NCBI RefSeq assembly: GCF_016618195.1
Contig: NZ_CP067099.1
Coordinates: 4,030,001 to 4,094,000, forward strand
DNA: 64,000 nucleotides
Source: Providencia manganoxydans
GTDB taxonomy: Bacteria > Pseudomonadota > Gammaproteobacteria > Enterobacterales > Enterobacteriaceae
Direction of reading: 5' to 3'
A program made the translations under genes and the position numbers. The notes under the pieces were generated by a model. The model was not told the origin of the DNA, did no database searches, and worked only from the letters and a program-made list of their open reading frames with translations. Shown here piece after piece: positions 1 through 10,692 of the stretch (the first letter of the stretch is position 1; every line of letters starts with the position of its first letter).

Positions 1-546
1 TCTGATAATTGGTACACCCTCAAGAAATACACTTATGAGCTACAACGTAGCGATGGAAACTGGCAAGAGCAGAGCCGAGAATCTTATGATAGAGGCAATG
101 GCGCTGTCATTTTGCTCTATAATCGCAGTAAAAATACCATTGTCCTGATCCGCCAATTTCGGCTTCCTTTATATATCAGCGGCTACAATCAATTTCTTAT
201 CGAAGCTGCTGCTGGGTTACTCGACAATGCTTCCCCCGAAGAAAGAATTATCGCTGAAGCAGAAGAAGAAACTGGCTTTAAGGTACAAAAAATCGAAAAA
301 GTTTTTGAAGCTTATATGAGCCCCGGCTCAGTCACCGAAAAGCTGTATTTTTATATTGCTGAATACCATGATCAAGATCGCTTAAATTTAGGTGGCGGAC
401 TCGCTGATGAAGGGGAAGATATTGAAGTATTAGAGTGGGAATTTCCCAGAGCATTACAAGCGATCAAAAACGGTGAAATTGTCGATGGTAAGACAATTAT
501 GCTCATACAACACGTAGCATTAAATAATATATTAAAAAACACTTAA
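1..546 (+). CDS. nudK: GDP-mannose pyrophosphatase NudK, 5' end outside window
   Basis: Nudix hydrolase that splits GDP-mannose into GMP and mannose-1-phosphate. The frame is open from base 1 with no start codon, so the first residues lie upstream of the window; a TTG at 112 is internal. The sequence resembles E. coli NudK from recall: the YDRGNGA segment at about residue 30, the RQFR strand, then a Nudix helix whose core reads EAEEETGF and supplies the metal-binding glutamates, followed by YMSPGSVTE and the DGKT segment near the C terminus. The visible part is 181 codons, close to full length. No following gene is close on this strand, so it looks like the end of a transcript. Confidence 0.9.
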   Translation, partial: SDNWYTLKKYTYELQRSDGNWQEQSRESYDRGNGAVILLYNRSKNTIVLIRQFRLPLYISGYNQFLIEAAAGLLDNASPEERIIAEAEEETGFKVQKIEKVFEAYMSPGSVTEKLYFYIAEYHDQDRLNLGGGLADEGEDIEVLEWEFPRALQAIKNGEIVDGKTIMLIQHVALNNILKNT

Positions 547-567
547 TATCACATTTTATATTTCTCT

Positions 568-601
568 ATTTTCCTTCTCGATACGAATTGAGAAGGAAAA
601 T
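568..601 (+). terminator. Perfect hairpin after nudK, possible terminator
   Basis: A 12-bp perfect inverted repeat (568-579 with 590-601) with a 10-base loop starts 22 bases after the nudK stop. The 3' side is AT-rich but lacks a clean T run, so intrinsic termination is plausible, not certain. Confidence 0.5.
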
Positions 602-928
602 TAAATCATGTTTATTTGGATTTATAGATTTTTCATTATGTTACATTTTTTACAAGTATGCCAATCAAGATAAATAATCATTTTGAATCAATAACATATA
701 TATTTTTCTTTTTTTTCTACCATTATCTTCTAAAAACATCCCGCTAATTACTACAGTATTTATTTTAATTAGAATAAGTTACAATGTATTAATGAATTAT
801 CTCTTTTAAAAGGTAACAAAATATATTCATTTGGCTTTTACCAATTTAGGAAATGTCTTTTTATGAATATCTTTTATCGATTTTTTATCCATTCAATAGT
901 GCAAAATACAAAGTAAGGGGTTAATAAT
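602..928. other. AT-rich intergenic region before the cupin gene
   Basis: Very AT-rich spacer with no credible ORF, RNA gene or long repeat on either strand. It must carry the promoter of the cupin-mqo pair, but no single -35/-10 pair stands out from the AT background. Confidence 0.5.
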
Positions 929-1318
929 ATGATACGTTGTGTTCGTATGTGGACCGGTGAAGATGGTAACTCTCTTTTTGAAGAAGGCACGATAGAATTA
1001 AGTGGTGAAGCAAGAGGTGACAATGAAACACCCGCGATTGCAGTGAGTGAACTTTCATTTCGCGAAACCACATCAGGCGGATCATGGGATTGGCACAAAG
1101 ATCCTGTTCCACGTTATGTGCTGACTCTGACGGGTACGCTAGAATTTGAAACCAAAGATGGTTCAACATTTATCATCAAACCCGGTGATGTTTTATTAGC
1201 ACAAGATAATACAGGCACTGGCCACAAATGGCGTTTAATCGGTGATGACCCATGGCGCCGTGCTTATGTTGTGTATCAAGAAGGCACTGAACTGTGTTTT
1301 AAGCCCACTAAGCAGTAG
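929..1318 (+). CDS. Small cupin-domain protein upstream of mqo
   Basis: A 129-residue single-domain cupin. The core motifs are visible: SWDWHKDPVPRYVLTLTG (metal-binding His region and first strand set), then the turn KPGDVLLAQDNTGTGHKW with the second-motif His. The start has the ribosome-binding sequence AAGGGG 9 bases upstream. It ends 9 bases before mqo, so the two are probably cotranscribed. The ligand or reaction cannot be told from the sequence; a small-molecule sensor or isomerase are both possible. I do not recognise an E. coli counterpart at this locus. Confidence 0.75.
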   Translation: MIRCVRMWTGEDGNSLFEEGTIELSGEARGDNETPAIAVSELSFRETTSGGSWDWHKDPVPRYVLTLTGTLEFETKDGSTFIIKPGDVLLAQDNTGTGHKWRLIGDDPWRRAYVVYQEGTELCFKPTKQ

Positions 1319-1327
1319 GAGTTTTTA

Positions 1328-2821
1328 ATGAGTAAGCCTATTTCTGAACAAGTCGATATCGCGCTAATTGGTGCCGGTATCATGAGTGCAACATTGGGAA
1401 CTTTTTTAAAAGAGCTCGAGCCATCACTCAACATCGCCGTATTTGAAAGACTCAATGATTGCGCACAAGAAAGTTCTCATCCATGGAACAACGCAGGTAC
1501 AGGCCACGCCGCTAACTGTGAAATGAATTACACGCCACCGAATCCAGATGGTACGGTAGATATCAGTAAAGCACTTGAAGTCAATACTGAATTTGACCTC
1601 TCTCGCCAGCTTTGGTCTTATCTCGTCACCAAAGGTAAAATTAAAGATCCACGTGACTTTATTCATCCATGCCCACATATGAGCTTTGTTTGGGGCGAAG
1701 ACAACGTAAAATTCTTAAAGCAACGCTACCAGCAGATGTCTGCTCACCACTGTTACCACAATATGGAATACAGTGATGATCCAAAACAGATCAATGAGTG
1801 GGCTCCACTGATCATGGAAGGCCGTGATCCTAAAGAAGCGATTGCCGTTACCCGTGTTAATACCGGTGCAGATGTCGATTACGGTGCACTAACGCATTTA
1901 TTAATGGCGCAACTCAGCGAACAATCCGGTTTTTCAGTTCACTATAAACATGAAGTCATCGACGTTAAAAAAGCAGCCGATGGTAGATGGAATATTGAAG
2001 TTAAAAACCTACTTACCCATGAAAAAACCATTACCTCTGCAAAATTCGTGTTCGTAGGTGCAGGTGGCCGTGCGATCGAATTACTACAAAAATCAGGGAT
2101 CCCTGAAGGCAAAGGCTATGGTGGTTTCCCAGTCAGTGGTATCTGGCTACGTTGCGACAACGAAGAAATTGCCTCTCGTCACCACGCAAAAGTGTATGGT
2201 AAAGCAGATAAAGGTTCACCACCAATGTCTGTCCCACACTTAGATACACGTATTATTGGTGGTAAGCGCTCCCTATTATTTGGACCTTATGCAGGTTTTT
2301 CGAGTAAATTCCTTAAACATGGTTCCTATTTAGATCTGTTCGAATCCGTTAAATTGAATAACCTTGAGCCAATGCTTGCGGTTGCAAAAGATAACTGGTC
2401 GCTAGCAGAATACCTAGTAGGCCAAGTGCTGCAAACATCTGCTCACCAATTTGCCATGCTGCAACAATTCTACCCAGAAGCGCAGCATGAAGACTGGAAA
2501 GAAGTGGTCGCAGGCCAGCGCGTGCAGATCATTAAACCAGATCACGACAAAAAAGGTGTTTTAGAATTTGGTACCGAACTCATCACCAGTGCCGATAAGT
2601 CATTTACTGTCTTGATGGGTGCGTCACCGGGAGCTTCTACAGCTGCCTTCATCGCCTTGAATGTATTGAAAACCTGCTTTGCAGAGCAATTAAATTCAGA
2701 TGGCTGGGAAGCACGCTTGAAAGATATTATTCCAACTTATGGAATTGACTTAAAAGTTGATGCCAAAGCTTGTCTTGATATTCGAGCTGCTACGGCAAAA
2801 GTATTAAAACTGGATAATTAA
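1328..2821 (+). CDS. mqo: Malate:quinone oxidoreductase
   Basis: Membrane-associated FAD enzyme that oxidises L-malate to oxaloacetate and passes electrons to quinone, bypassing NAD-linked malate dehydrogenase. The 497-residue product has the N-terminal dinucleotide fold GAGIMSATLGTFLKELEP, the HPWNNAGTGHAANCEMNYTP segment typical of Mqo, and the C-terminal LMGASPGASTAA flavin-site loop. It is shorter than the roughly 548-residue E. coli enzyme, in the range of other Mqo proteins. TAGGAG lies 7 bases before the ATG. It probably shares a transcript with the upstream cupin gene and ends in the hairpin at 2828-2858. Confidence 0.95.
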   Translation: MSKPISEQVDIALIGAGIMSATLGTFLKELEPSLNIAVFERLNDCAQESSHPWNNAGTGHAANCEMNYTPPNPDGTVDISKALEVNTEFDLSRQLWSYLVTKGKIKDPRDFIHPCPHMSFVWGEDNVKFLKQRYQQMSAHHCYHNMEYSDDPKQINEWAPLIMEGRDPKEAIAVTRVNTGADVDYGALTHLLMAQLSEQSGFSVHYKHEVIDVKKAADGRWNIEVKNLLTHEKTITSAKFVFVGAGGRAIELLQKSGIPEGKGYGGFPVSGIWLRCDNEEIASRHHAKVYGKADKGSPPMSVPHLDTRIIGGKRSLLFGPYAGFSSKFLKHGSYLDLFESVKLNNLEPMLAVAKDNWSLAEYLVGQVLQTSAHQFAMLQQFYPEAQHEDWKEVVAGQRVQIIKPDHDKKGVLEFGTELITSADKSFTVLMGASPGASTAAFIALNVLKTCFAEQLNSDGWEARLKDIIPTYGIDLKVDAKACLDIRAATAKVLKLDN

Positions 2822-2827
2822 TTCAAT

Positions 2828-2858
2828 AAGGGTGGAAAATAATCATTTTTCCACCCTT
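2828..2858. terminator. Bidirectional terminator between mqo and cysQ
   Basis: A 12-bp perfect stem (2828-2839 with 2847-2858) with a 7-base loop, followed by T-rich sequence on the plus strand. It sits between two convergent genes and probably serves both. Confidence 0.85.
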
Positions 2859-2874
2859 CTTTATTTTATCCACA

Positions 2875-3615
2875 TCAAAACAATGTCACGCGAAACCCTG
2901 GATTTAAAAAGGATTCACGTGGTGTATAATCTAATGTCTTTCCATTCCAATCTAGCACTTTCGCTCCCGCAGCAATTGCCACTGCATGGCCCGCGGCTGT
3001 ATCCCAAATATTGGTAGGCCCAAAGCGTGGATAAAGTTGTGCTTTGCCTTCAGCGACTAAGCAAAACTTTAATGATGACCCTACAGTAACGGTTTCATGG
3101 CTCCCCATTTGATTGAGGTAATCACGTAATTCACCGTCTTGATGGGAACGGCTAATGACTATTGTAGGTGGCGTCATCTCTTTGACATGAATAGATTGCT
3201 TATGGCCGCCTTCTTCCTTCCATGCTTGATTACCTTCAGCATAGTAAAGTAAGTTTTTTGCTGGTGCATAAACCACGCCCATGACAGGAACACCATTTTG
3301 AATCAATGCGATATTAACGGTAAAGTCACCATTACGGTGGATAAATTCTTTGGTACCATCTAACGGATCAATTAACCAATAACGTTGCCAATTCTTACGT
3401 TCATCCCACGATGGTGGTGCTTCTTCTGATATTTGAGGAATTTCAGGCGCGATCTGCGTTAATCCTGTTGTAATAATATTATGAGCAGCAATATCGGCAG
3501 CAGTTACAGGTGAATCATCACTTTTCCGTTCAACCTGTAGCGGCTCTTCGGCGGTATAGTAACTCATGATGGCAGAACCCGCGTCTATAGCCAGTTCGCA
3601 AATTTGTTTTAACAT
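2875..3615 (-). CDS. cysQ: 3'(2'),5'-bisphosphate nucleotidase CysQ
   Basis: Inositol-monophosphatase-fold enzyme that removes the 3' phosphate from PAP, a by-product of sulfate assimilation, and so relieves inhibition by PAP. The 246-residue protein has the metal-binding set of the family: [10 protein letters not shown] near the N terminus, the DPLDGTKEF motif at about residue 83, and WDTAAG near the C terminus. AGAGAGG precedes the ATG. It stands alone and converges on mqo. Length and motifs match E. coli CysQ. Confidence 0.95.
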   Translation of the reverse strand: MLKQICELAIDAGSAIMSYYTAEEPLQVERKSDDSPVTAADIAAHNIITTGLTQIAPEIPQISEEAPPSWDERKNWQRYWLIDPLDGTKEFIHRNGDFTVNIALIQNGVPVMGVVYAPAKNLLYYAEGNQAWKEEGGHKQSIHVKEMTPPTIVISRSHQDGELRDYLNQMGSHETVTVGSSLKFCLVAEGKAQLYPRFGPTNIWDTAAGHAVAIAAGAKVLDWNGKTLDYTPRESFLNPGFRVTLF

Positions 3616-3713
3616 AATTCACCTCTCTCCCGCTAACTGTTAAAACTAGGTTAGCAGTCATAAGCCATTGATGCACCTTTTTCCTATAAACCTAAACAAC
3701 AAAAAGTAGAGAT

Positions 3714-3742
3714 AAAAAAATAGCGGGTGTTTAGACCCGCTA
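3714..3742 (-). terminator. Terminator of fklB
   Basis: An 8-bp perfect stem (3721-3728 with 3735-3742); on the minus strand it is followed by a run of seven T at 3714-3720. Confidence 0.9.
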
Positions 3743-3767
3743 TTTCTTAATCCAGCAATAAAACGAA

Positions 3768-4388
3768 TTACAGGATATCTAATAATTCAACTTCAAAAAC
3801 TAAAGTGCTAAATGGTGGAATAGATGCACCCGCACCACGCTCACCATAAGCGAGTTCAGAAGGAATGTAGAGCTCCCACTTAGAACCAACAGGCATCAGA
3901 GTCAAAGCTTCAATCCAACCAGGGATCACGCCACTAACAGGGAATTCGGCTGGCTGACCACGTTGTACTGAGCTATCAAATACAGTGCCATCAACCAAAC
4001 GACCAGTATAGTGCACGCGAACGCGGTCGCTACGAGTCGGGATAGCCCCCTCACCTTGATTGATAACAGAGAATTGCAAACCTGAATCTGTGGTTGAAAC
4101 ACCTTCACGTTTTTGGTTTTCTTCTAAGAACGCACGGCCTTCGGCTGCCATTGCTTCTTGGCGAGAAACACGGACGGCATCAGCACGTTCATGAATTTCA
4201 CGTAGCGCTTTATGTAGTGCTTCAACAGGAACTGAAGGCATATTACCTTCTAGTGCATCAGTCAAGCCAGCAAGGATCGCTTCAGGCACTAAGCCTTCTA
4301 AGCCTGACTCTAATAGTTGTTGGCCCACTTGTAAGCCAATCCCATAGCTTGCTTGTGCTTCTACTGAATCAAAATTTTGGTTTGCCAT
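3768..4388 (-). CDS. fklB: FKBP-type peptidyl-prolyl isomerase FklB (FKBP22)
   Basis: Prolyl cis-trans isomerase with chaperone-like activity. The 206-residue protein has the helical dimerisation arm (about 1-90, starting [20 protein letters not shown]) and a C-terminal FKBP domain with the pocket residues in [29 protein letters not shown] and [14 protein letters not shown]. No signal peptide is present, which fits FklB and not periplasmic FkpA. Monocistronic, with its own terminator. The start follows a spaced GGTATTTTC-like leader, and homology with E. coli FklB supports it. Confidence 0.96.
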   Translation of the reverse strand: MANQNFDSVEAQASYGIGLQVGQQLLESGLEGLVPEAILAGLTDALEGNMPSVPVEALHKALREIHERADAVRVSRQEAMAAEGRAFLEENQKREGVSTTDSGLQFSVINQGEGAIPTRSDRVRVHYTGRLVDGTVFDSSVQRGQPAEFPVSGVIPGWIEALTLMPVGSKWELYIPSELAYGERGAGASIPPFSTLVFEVELLDIL

Positions 4389-4603
4389 GAAAATACCTGT
4401 ATGGTTTTAAGAAAAAACCAAGGATAACAGCCTTACACTTATGGGTAAACCTAAACGATTAGCTCATCATCTTTCATGTTGCTGCATAGTTAAGTGTTCT
4501 CTGAAAAATAACATCGAGTAATCAATTTACTAAGAATCAATGCTAGTATTCGTATAACAATATATTCAACTCACAGCTATTATTCCTCAATCAAGGAGGA
4601 GCC

Positions 4604-5218
4604 ATGTTTAAACTTTCGGTATTTCATCGTATTGGTATCGCTATTTTAGCCATTATCATTATAGCGGCACTATTTTGGCCTACAGGTGAAAAAAACACCG
4701 AAAGCCAAATTACGCAAAATCAGCCTCAACCTATTGTTGTACCACCACCGACAACGCCTGAAATCATCGCCTCAACACCAGAAGAGCCTGTCAGTAACGG
4801 GGACTCTGATCAACCACAAATAGGCTTACCGACTGAACCTGAAATAGTTCAAGAGCCTCCAGAGGATCCTGCGCCAGTTGATACCACTCCACCAGCGACA
4901 ACGACACCACCAAAACAAACGCAGCAGCCGACGACAGCATCTCAACCATCGGCAAATGAGTGGCGGAATTATCAAATACAGAAAGGAAAAACACTCGCGC
5001 AGCTATTTCGTGATAATAATTTGCAGGCTAATGATGCCTTTGTCATGGCACGAGCCGAAGGGGCAGAAAAACCCTTAAGCAACTTACATAAAGGCCAAAA
5101 AGTTCGCTTAAAAGCGAATGCCAAAGGTGAAGTAGAGGTGTTGGAGATCACCACTCCAGATGGAAAAACCTTTAGTTTTGCTCGTTTAAGCGATGGTAGT
5201 TACTACCGTACACCTTAG
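4604..5218 (+). CDS. ytfB: OapA-family cell-division/envelope protein YtfB
   Basis: Single-pass inner-membrane protein of the YtfB/OapA family, linked in E. coli to cell division and glycan binding. The 204 residues show a short cytoplasmic N terminus, one membrane helix (about 10-26, IGIAILAIIIIAALFW), a long Pro/Thr/Gln-rich linker (about 30-120) and a C-terminal LysM-like OapA domain (about 124-200) beginning NEWRNYQIQKGKTLAQLF. A strong AAGGAGGAG ribosome-binding site sits right before the ATG. The gene neighbours fklB as in E. coli, but is transcribed the other way from it, and converges on rplI. Confidence 0.9.
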   Translation: MFKLSVFHRIGIAILAIIIIAALFWPTGEKNTESQITQNQPQPIVVPPPTTPEIIASTPEEPVSNGDSDQPQIGLPTEPEIVQEPPEDPAPVDTTPPATTTPPKQTQQPTTASQPSANEWRNYQIQKGKTLAQLFRDNNLQANDAFVMARAEGAEKPLSNLHKGQKVRLKANAKGEVEVLEITTPDGKTFSFARLSDGSYYRTP

Positions 5219-5250
5219 TTTTAGTCGAAAATCATTTATTACAGACAATA

Positions 5251-5279
5251 AAAAACACCGGACCAGCCGGTGTTTTTTT
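5251..5279. terminator. Bidirectional terminator between ytfB and rplI
   Basis: An 11-bp stem (5251-5261 with 5267-5277) with a five-base loop, flanked by an A run on one side and T run on the other. Suits termination from both strands. Confidence 0.92.
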
Positions 5280-5318
5280 GTGCCATCAGTAAACTCATGG
5301 CACTACCATCATTATTGA

Positions 5319-5768
5319 TTACTCAGCAACGATGATAACGTTCAGCTCTGCAAAAACATCGCTGTGTAACTGGAAGTGAACTTCGTGGTCACCAGTAGTA
5401 CGCAGAACGCCGTTTGGCAGGCGAACTTCGCTTTTCGCGATTGCAACGCCAGCTGCAGTTACTGCATCAGCGATGTCACGAGTACCGATAGAACCGAACA
5501 GTTTACCTTCGTCACCCGCTTTAGAAGCGATAGTGACAGAACCCAGTGCAGTAACAGATGCTGCACGAGCCTGAGCTGCTGCTAGAACGTCAGCTAATTT
5601 AGCTTCCAGTTCAGCGCGGCGAGCTTCGAAGAATTCGATGTTTTTCTTAGTTGCAGGAACAGCTTTGCCCTGTGGAACTAAGTAGTTACGAGCATAGCCC
5701 GATTTAACGTTAACCTGATCACCCAGGCTACCTAGGTTAGCTACTTTATCAAGCAGAATAACTTGCAT
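5319..5768 (-). CDS. rplI: 50S ribosomal protein L9
   Basis: Binds 23S rRNA at the base of the L1 stalk and extends from the subunit. The 149 residues equal the E. coli length. The N-terminal domain starts [13 protein letters not shown] with the [13 protein letters not shown] rRNA-binding loop, joined by a long helix (about 41-75) to the C-terminal domain. It is the last gene of rpsF-priB-rpsR-rplI, 38 bases after rpsR, and ends near the bidirectional terminator. Confidence 0.99.
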   Translation of the reverse strand: MQVILLDKVANLGSLGDQVNVKSGYARNYLVPQGKAVPATKKNIEFFEARRAELEAKLADVLAAAQARAASVTALGSVTIASKAGDEGKLFGSIGTRDIADAVTAAGVAIAKSEVRLPNGVLRTTGDHEVHFQLHSDVFAELNVIIVAE

Positions 5769-5806
5769 TACCTTATCCTCTTAAAGTCGTTAATGGACTG
5801 TACCAA

Positions 5807-6356
<550 letters not shown>

Positions 6357-6364
6357 CTGCGCAA

Positions 6365-6760
6365 TTACTCTTCAGAATCCCCAGCTTCTTCAGCTTCTTC
6401 ATCCTGATATTCATCAGACAGGTCACGGCCACGACGTTCGTCTTTAGCTTTAACCATTGGAGAAGCTTCTGTTACTGCGTGTTTTAAGCGCATAACCATG
6501 CTGCGGATAACGGCATCGTTGAAGCGGAAGTTAGTTTCCAGCTCATCAATCGCTTCCTGTGGAGCTTCTACGTTCAGCAGAACATAGTGAGCTTTGTGCA
6601 GTTTATTGATTGGGTAAGCCAGTTGGCGACGGCCCCAGTCTTCTAGACGGTGGATTTGACCTTGTGCGTTAGTGATAACAGCACTGTAACGCTCGATCAT
6701 ACCCGGAACCTGTTCGCTTTGGTCAGGATGGACCATAAAAACGATTTCGTAATGACGCAT
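6365..6760 (-). CDS. rpsF: 30S ribosomal protein S6
   Basis: Platform protein that binds S18 and 16S rRNA. The 131 residues begin [20 protein letters not shown]; the conserved [19 protein letters not shown] strand region is intact. The tail is strongly acidic ([16 protein letters not shown]), the kind of tail to which RimK adds glutamates in E. coli. First gene of the operon; the upstream leader hairpin and promoter are annotated separately. Confidence 0.99.
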   Translation of the reverse strand: MRHYEIVFMVHPDQSEQVPGMIERYSAVITNAQGQIHRLEDWGRRQLAYPINKLHKAHYVLLNVEAPQEAIDELETNFRFNDAVIRSMVMRLKHAVTEASPMVKAKDERRGRDLSDEYQDEEAEEAGDSEE

Positions 6761-6787
6761 TAGTAGTTGCTCCTTACGGATTATTCA

Positions 6788-6822
6788 GCCTCCTGTCAGG
6801 GTTAACCGCGGCCCGCGGAGGC
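6788..6822 (-). promoter_or_regulatory. Putative S6:S18-binding leader RNA of the rpsF operon
   Basis: In the 5' leader of rpsF, 28 bases before the ATG, the transcript can form a GC-rich stem closed by GCCUCC/GGAGGC with an inner CGCGG/CCGCGG pairing and an unpaired CCG. Known S6:S18 autoregulatory leaders carry a hairpin with a conserved CCG at this place. Position and motif are seen; binding is inferred. Confidence 0.65.
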
Positions 6823-6860
6823 AAGGAACTTATTGAGTGCGGCTAAAAAATTGACGCGTA

Positions 6861-6889
6861 ACTATACCCATCCCAGAGGAAAAACTCAA
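6861..6889 (-). promoter_or_regulatory. Sigma-70 promoter of the rpsF operon
   Basis: On the minus strand TTGAGT (6884-6889) and TATAGT (6861-6866) are separated by exactly 17 bases, about 100 bases upstream of rpsF and just ahead of the S6:S18-type leader. Confidence 0.7.
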
Positions 6890-6907
6890 GGGATGGCGGC
6901 AAATTAT

Positions 6908-7645
6908 TTATTTTGCACTGCGCTGACGTACAGCTTCAAATAAACAAACACCTGTCGCTACAGAGACATTCAATGAAGAAACCGTGCCCGCCATTGGAAT
7001 ACTAATTAGCTCATCACAATGCTCACGGGTTAAACGACGCATTCCTTCACCTTCAGCGCCCATTACTAGAGCCATTGCCCCTGTCAGTTTACTTTGATAA
7101 AGCGTATGGTCTGCTTCGCCAGCAGTGCCGACAATCCAAATATTATACTCTTGCAACAAACGCAATGTTCTTGCCAAGTTAGTCACACGGAACAGTGGTA
7201 CACTTTCTGCTGCACCACACGCCACTTTTTTGGCAGTTGCGTTCAATTGTGCGGATTTGTCTTTAGGCACAATCACCGCATGTACGCCTGCCGCATCGGC
7301 ACTACGTAGGCAAGCACCCAAGTTATGGGGATCTGTCACACCATCTAAAATTAATAAGAATGGCGCTTCTGTACTTTCCAGAAAATCAGGTAAATCACCT
7401 TCTTGATACTGTTTACCCGGCAGCACCTTTGCAATAATGCCTTGATGCACGGCCCCTTCCGTTTGTGTATCCATCCATTGGCGATTAGCAACTTGCACAA
7501 CAATGCCAAGCGCCTCGATTTCATGAATAATCGGCATCAAACGGCGATCTTCACGCCCTTTTAAAATATAAACTTCTTTGATCCGTGACGCATCACGATC
7601 AAGTAAGGCTTTCACCGCATGAATGCCGTAAATAATTTCGCTCAT
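6908..7645 (-). CDS. rlmB: 23S rRNA (guanosine-2'-O)-methyltransferase RlmB
   Basis: SPOUT-class enzyme that methylates the ribose of G2251 in the P loop of 23S rRNA. The 245 residues show the N-terminal substrate-binding domain (about 1-75) and the knotted catalytic domain with [20 protein letters not shown], the [12 protein letters not shown] segment and [17 protein letters not shown], which together form the SAM site. Third gene of nsrR-rnr-rlmB; about 100 bases separate it from rnr. Confidence 0.97.
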   Translation of the reverse strand: MSEIIYGIHAVKALLDRDASRIKEVYILKGREDRRLMPIIHEIEALGIVVQVANRQWMDTQTEGAVHQGIIAKVLPGKQYQEGDLPDFLESTEAPFLLILDGVTDPHNLGACLRSADAAGVHAVIVPKDKSAQLNATAKKVACGAAESVPLFRVTNLARTLRLLQEYNIWIVGTAGEADHTLYQSKLTGAMALVMGAEGEGMRRLTREHCDELISIPMAGTVSSLNVSVATGVCLFEAVRQRSAK

Positions 7646-7747
7646 AAATATCTTTTTTGTTGATGGAATTCAAGGTGACATCACGTCACCTAACCTAATT
7701 TGTTGGCTCACAGTTTGGGGTAGCCTACGCTACCCCCTTTACTTATA

Positions 7748-10240
7748 TTAGCCTGCTTGCTTCTCAGCTTTTTTTGCTGCGCGTTTTGCTTTTAATTTTG
7801 CAGTGATCTTCTTCGTCTTATCAGAGGCTTTTTTCGCTTTTGCCTTGGTATCCGCTTTTTTATCGGTTTTTTTATCCGTTTTCTTGCCTTTCTTCTCTGA
7901 ACGACGGAACGCTGAATCAGGTTCAAAATTCTTTTCTTTGCTGACATCACGCTTACCACGCGCTGATTTCGTGGCATTTTTAACTTCTTTTTTCATTTTA
8001 TCACGAGCTGTTTTGCCCGGATTTTTCGCCTTACGCGTTGTTGAGATCAAGGCGAAATCAATGGTGCGCTCATCCATGTGTACTGCTTCAACACGGATTT
8101 CCACTTCATCGCCAAGACGATAAGTGGTACCTGATGATTCACCAATCAAACGCTGACCGACTGCATCATAGCGATAATAATCGTTATCTAATGTCGAGAC
8201 ATGGACTAAACCATCAATGAATAAGTCATTAAGGCGCACAAAGAAGCCAAAACCGGTAACACTGGTGATCAAGCCTGTAAACACTTGACCCACTTGATCC
8301 TGCATAAAGTCACATTTTAACCAATCGGCGACATCGCGAGTAGCTTCATCAGCACGACGTTCAGTCATTGAGCAATGCTCACCGAGTTGTAACATGCTAT
8401 CCATATCAGAATGCCAGCCACCTGTTGGTGTCCAACGATGATCCGAATGCCCCTGTTCTTTCGCCAGTAAATATTTGATCCCCCTGTGCAAAGTAAGGTC
8501 AGGGTAACGACGAATTGGTGATGTAAAGTGCGCATAGGATTTTAGTGCCAGCCCGAAGTGGCCACGATTTTCAGGATCATAAATCGCTTGTTTCATGGAG
8601 CGTAAAATCATCGTTTGCAGCAATTCATGATCAGGGCGCTCTGCCACATCATTCATCACTTGTGCATAATCTTTTGGCTCTGGTTTCATGCCACCCGGTA
8701 ATGTGAGTCCCAGTTCACTGAACACCGAACGCAGGTTCATCACGCTCTCTTCTTTCGGGCGGTCATGCACACGATATAGCGCAGGTTCTTCATTTTTCTC
8801 AACAAAACGCGCTGCTGCAATGTTGGCTAAAATCATGCACTCTTCAATTAACTTGTGAGCATCGTTACGCTCGACAGGTTCAATACGTTCAATGCGTCGC
8901 TCGGCATTAAAAATAAATTTCGCCTCTTCTGATTCAAACGAAATTGCACCTCGCTCAATACGCGCAGCATCTAATGTCTTATACAGTGCATGTAGCTGCT
9001 CGATATGCGGAACTAATGTTTTGTAATGTTCACGCAGCTCTTCATCACCCTGCAAAATTTTCCAAACTTTTGTGTAAGTCAGCCTTGCATGTGAATTCAT
9101 CACCGCTTCATAGAATTTAAAGGATGACAAACGCCCCGATGCTGATACGGTCATTTCACAGACCATACACAGGCGATCTACCCCTGGATTTAATGAGCAG
9201 AGGCCATTGGATAGTACCTCTGGTAACATCGGCACTACCTGTGATGGGAAATAAACGGAGTTACCACGGCTTCGAGCTTCATCATCAAGGGCTGTTTGTT
9301 GACGTACATAATAGCTAACATCCGCAATCGCGACCCATACACGCCAGCCACCACCTTTTTTCGGTGCACAATGTACTGCGTCATCAAAGTCTCTAGCATC
9401 TTCACCATCAATGGTCACTAATGGTAAATCACGCAGGTCGACTCGACCTTTTTTAGCTGACTCAGGTACATGTTCGCTTAAATCAGCAACCTGCTTCTCA
9501 ACTTGAGGAGGCCATGTGTGTGGAATTTCATGGGTGCGCAAAGCGATTTCAACCGCCATACCTGTGCCCATGCTTTCACCTAAAATTTCAATAATGTTAC
9601 CTACTGCTTGAGCGCGGCGCTGAGGTCTTGAAACCAGTTCAACCACCACTACATTGCCCATGCGAGCACCATTAATTTGATCTTTAGGAATTAAAATATC
9701 AAAACTTAAGCGACTATCATCAGGCACCACAAACCCCATACCTGATTCAATAAAATAGCGACCCACAATTTGATTATTACGTGGTTCAAGTACACGAACG
9801 ACTCGAACTTCAGTACGCCCTTTACGATCTTGGCCATAAGCTTGCGCTAAAATGACATCACCGTGCAGGGCGCGTTTCATTTCATCTTGTGAGAGATAAT
9901 AATCTTCTTTTTTACCTTCAACGCGCAAAAAACCATAACCATCACGGTGACCAATAACTTTACCTTTCAGTAGGTCTAAGCGCTCTGGTAAGGCGTAACA
10001 TTGACGGCGAGTGAAGACCAATTGTCCATCGCGTTCCATTGCCCGCAAGCGGCGGCGCAAGGCTTCGAGTTCTTCTTCTGAAGAAAGGTTTAATAGCTGT
10101 GCAATTTCTTCACGTTTTGCGGGTGCAGTCCGCTTGGTCAGGAGTTCAAGAATAAACTCTCGGCTCGGAATAGGGGATTCGTATTTTTCTGCTTCTCTTT
10201 CCTGAAAAGGATCATGTGACATCGTTACCTCCGTTGTCAT
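7748..10240 (-). CDS. rnr: Ribonuclease R
   Basis: Processive 3'-5' exoribonuclease of the RNase II/R family that degrades structured RNA, including rRNA and tmRNA-tagged messages. Order of domains in the 830 residues: N-terminal helix-turn-helix (about 25-85), cold-shock domains, the RNB catalytic core starting near residue 265 with the metal-binding [16 protein letters not shown], and an S1 domain (about 650-730, [20 protein letters not shown]). The C-terminal 100 residues are a lysine-rich low-complexity tail. It follows nsrR by 23 bases in the same operon as in E. coli. Confidence 0.98.
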   Translation of the reverse strand: MTTEVTMSHDPFQEREAEKYESPIPSREFILELLTKRTAPAKREEIAQLLNLSSEEELEALRRRLRAMERDGQLVFTRRQCYALPERLDLLKGKVIGHRDGYGFLRVEGKKEDYYLSQDEMKRALHGDVILAQAYGQDRKGRTEVRVVRVLEPRNNQIVGRYFIESGMGFVVPDDSRLSFDILIPKDQINGARMGNVVVVELVSRPQRRAQAVGNIIEILGESMGTGMAVEIALRTHEIPHTWPPQVEKQVADLSEHVPESAKKGRVDLRDLPLVTIDGEDARDFDDAVHCAPKKGGGWRVWVAIADVSYYVRQQTALDDEARSRGNSVYFPSQVVPMLPEVLSNGLCSLNPGVDRLCMVCEMTVSASGRLSSFKFYEAVMNSHARLTYTKVWKILQGDEELREHYKTLVPHIEQLHALYKTLDAARIERGAISFESEEAKFIFNAERRIERIEPVERNDAHKLIEECMILANIAAARFVEKNEEPALYRVHDRPKEESVMNLRSVFSELGLTLPGGMKPEPKDYAQVMNDVAERPDHELLQTMILRSMKQAIYDPENRGHFGLALKSYAHFTSPIRRYPDLTLHRGIKYLLAKEQGHSDHRWTPTGGWHSDMDSMLQLGEHCSMTERRADEATRDVADWLKCDFMQDQVGQVFTGLITSVTGFGFFVRLNDLFIDGLVHVSTLDNDYYRYDAVGQRLIGESSGTTYRLGDEVEIRVEAVHMDERTIDFALISTTRKAKNPGKTARDKMKKEVKNATKSARGKRDVSKEKNFEPDSAFRRSEKKGKKTDKKTDKKADTKAKAKKASDKTKKITAKLKAKRAAKKAEKQAG

Positions 10241-10263
10241 CAGAATTTGTTATTACTGCCTAT

Positions 10264-10692
10264 CTAATCAAGCAGTAATTGATAAAGCGGGCTGTTGTCT
10301 TTGACCATATCAGCCAGCGTATGTTTATCAAGTTCTTGTAAAAATTGTTGTATCGCCTGATGAAGCACACCCTTCAATCGACAGGCTGGTGTTATATGAC
10401 AAAATTCGCCACTACAGTTAACTAATGTTAAGGGTTCAAGTGCCCTAACAACATCGCCAATGCGTATTGTTTCTGCTGCTTGGCCTAATGTAATCCCGCC
10501 ATTCTTACCACGTGTTGCTTTAATATAGCCAAGGTGACTGAGCTGATTAATGATCTTAACCATATGATTACGCGAGACACCATAAACTTCAGTGACTTCT
10601 GTGATACTGGTCATTTTCCCCTCAGGGAGCGATGCCAAGTATATCAATGCACGTAATCCATAGTCCGTAAAACTTGTTAGCTGCACAATCAC
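10264..10692 (-). CDS. nsrR: Nitric-oxide-sensing repressor NsrR
   Basis: Rrf2-family repressor whose iron-sulfur cluster is destroyed by nitric oxide, releasing genes of NO detoxification. The 142 residues have an N-terminal winged helix ([18 protein letters not shown]; recognition segment [19 protein letters not shown]) and three clustered cysteines in [19 protein letters not shown], the expected cluster ligands. First gene of nsrR-rnr-rlmB. In E. coli purA precedes it; here an unrelated plus-strand channel gene lies between. Confidence 0.96.
   Translation of the reverse strand: MIVQLTSFTDYGLRALIYLASLPEGKMTSITEVTEVYGVSRNHMVKIINQLSHLGYIKATRGKNGGITLGQAAETIRIGDVVRALEPLTLVNCSGEFCHITPACRLKGVLHQAIQQFLQELDKHTLADMVKDNSPLYQLLLD

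Noticed and set aside
7792..7977. Lysine-rich short ORFs on both strands at the 3' end of rnr
   Set aside because: They are shadows of the low-complexity C-terminal tail of RNase R.
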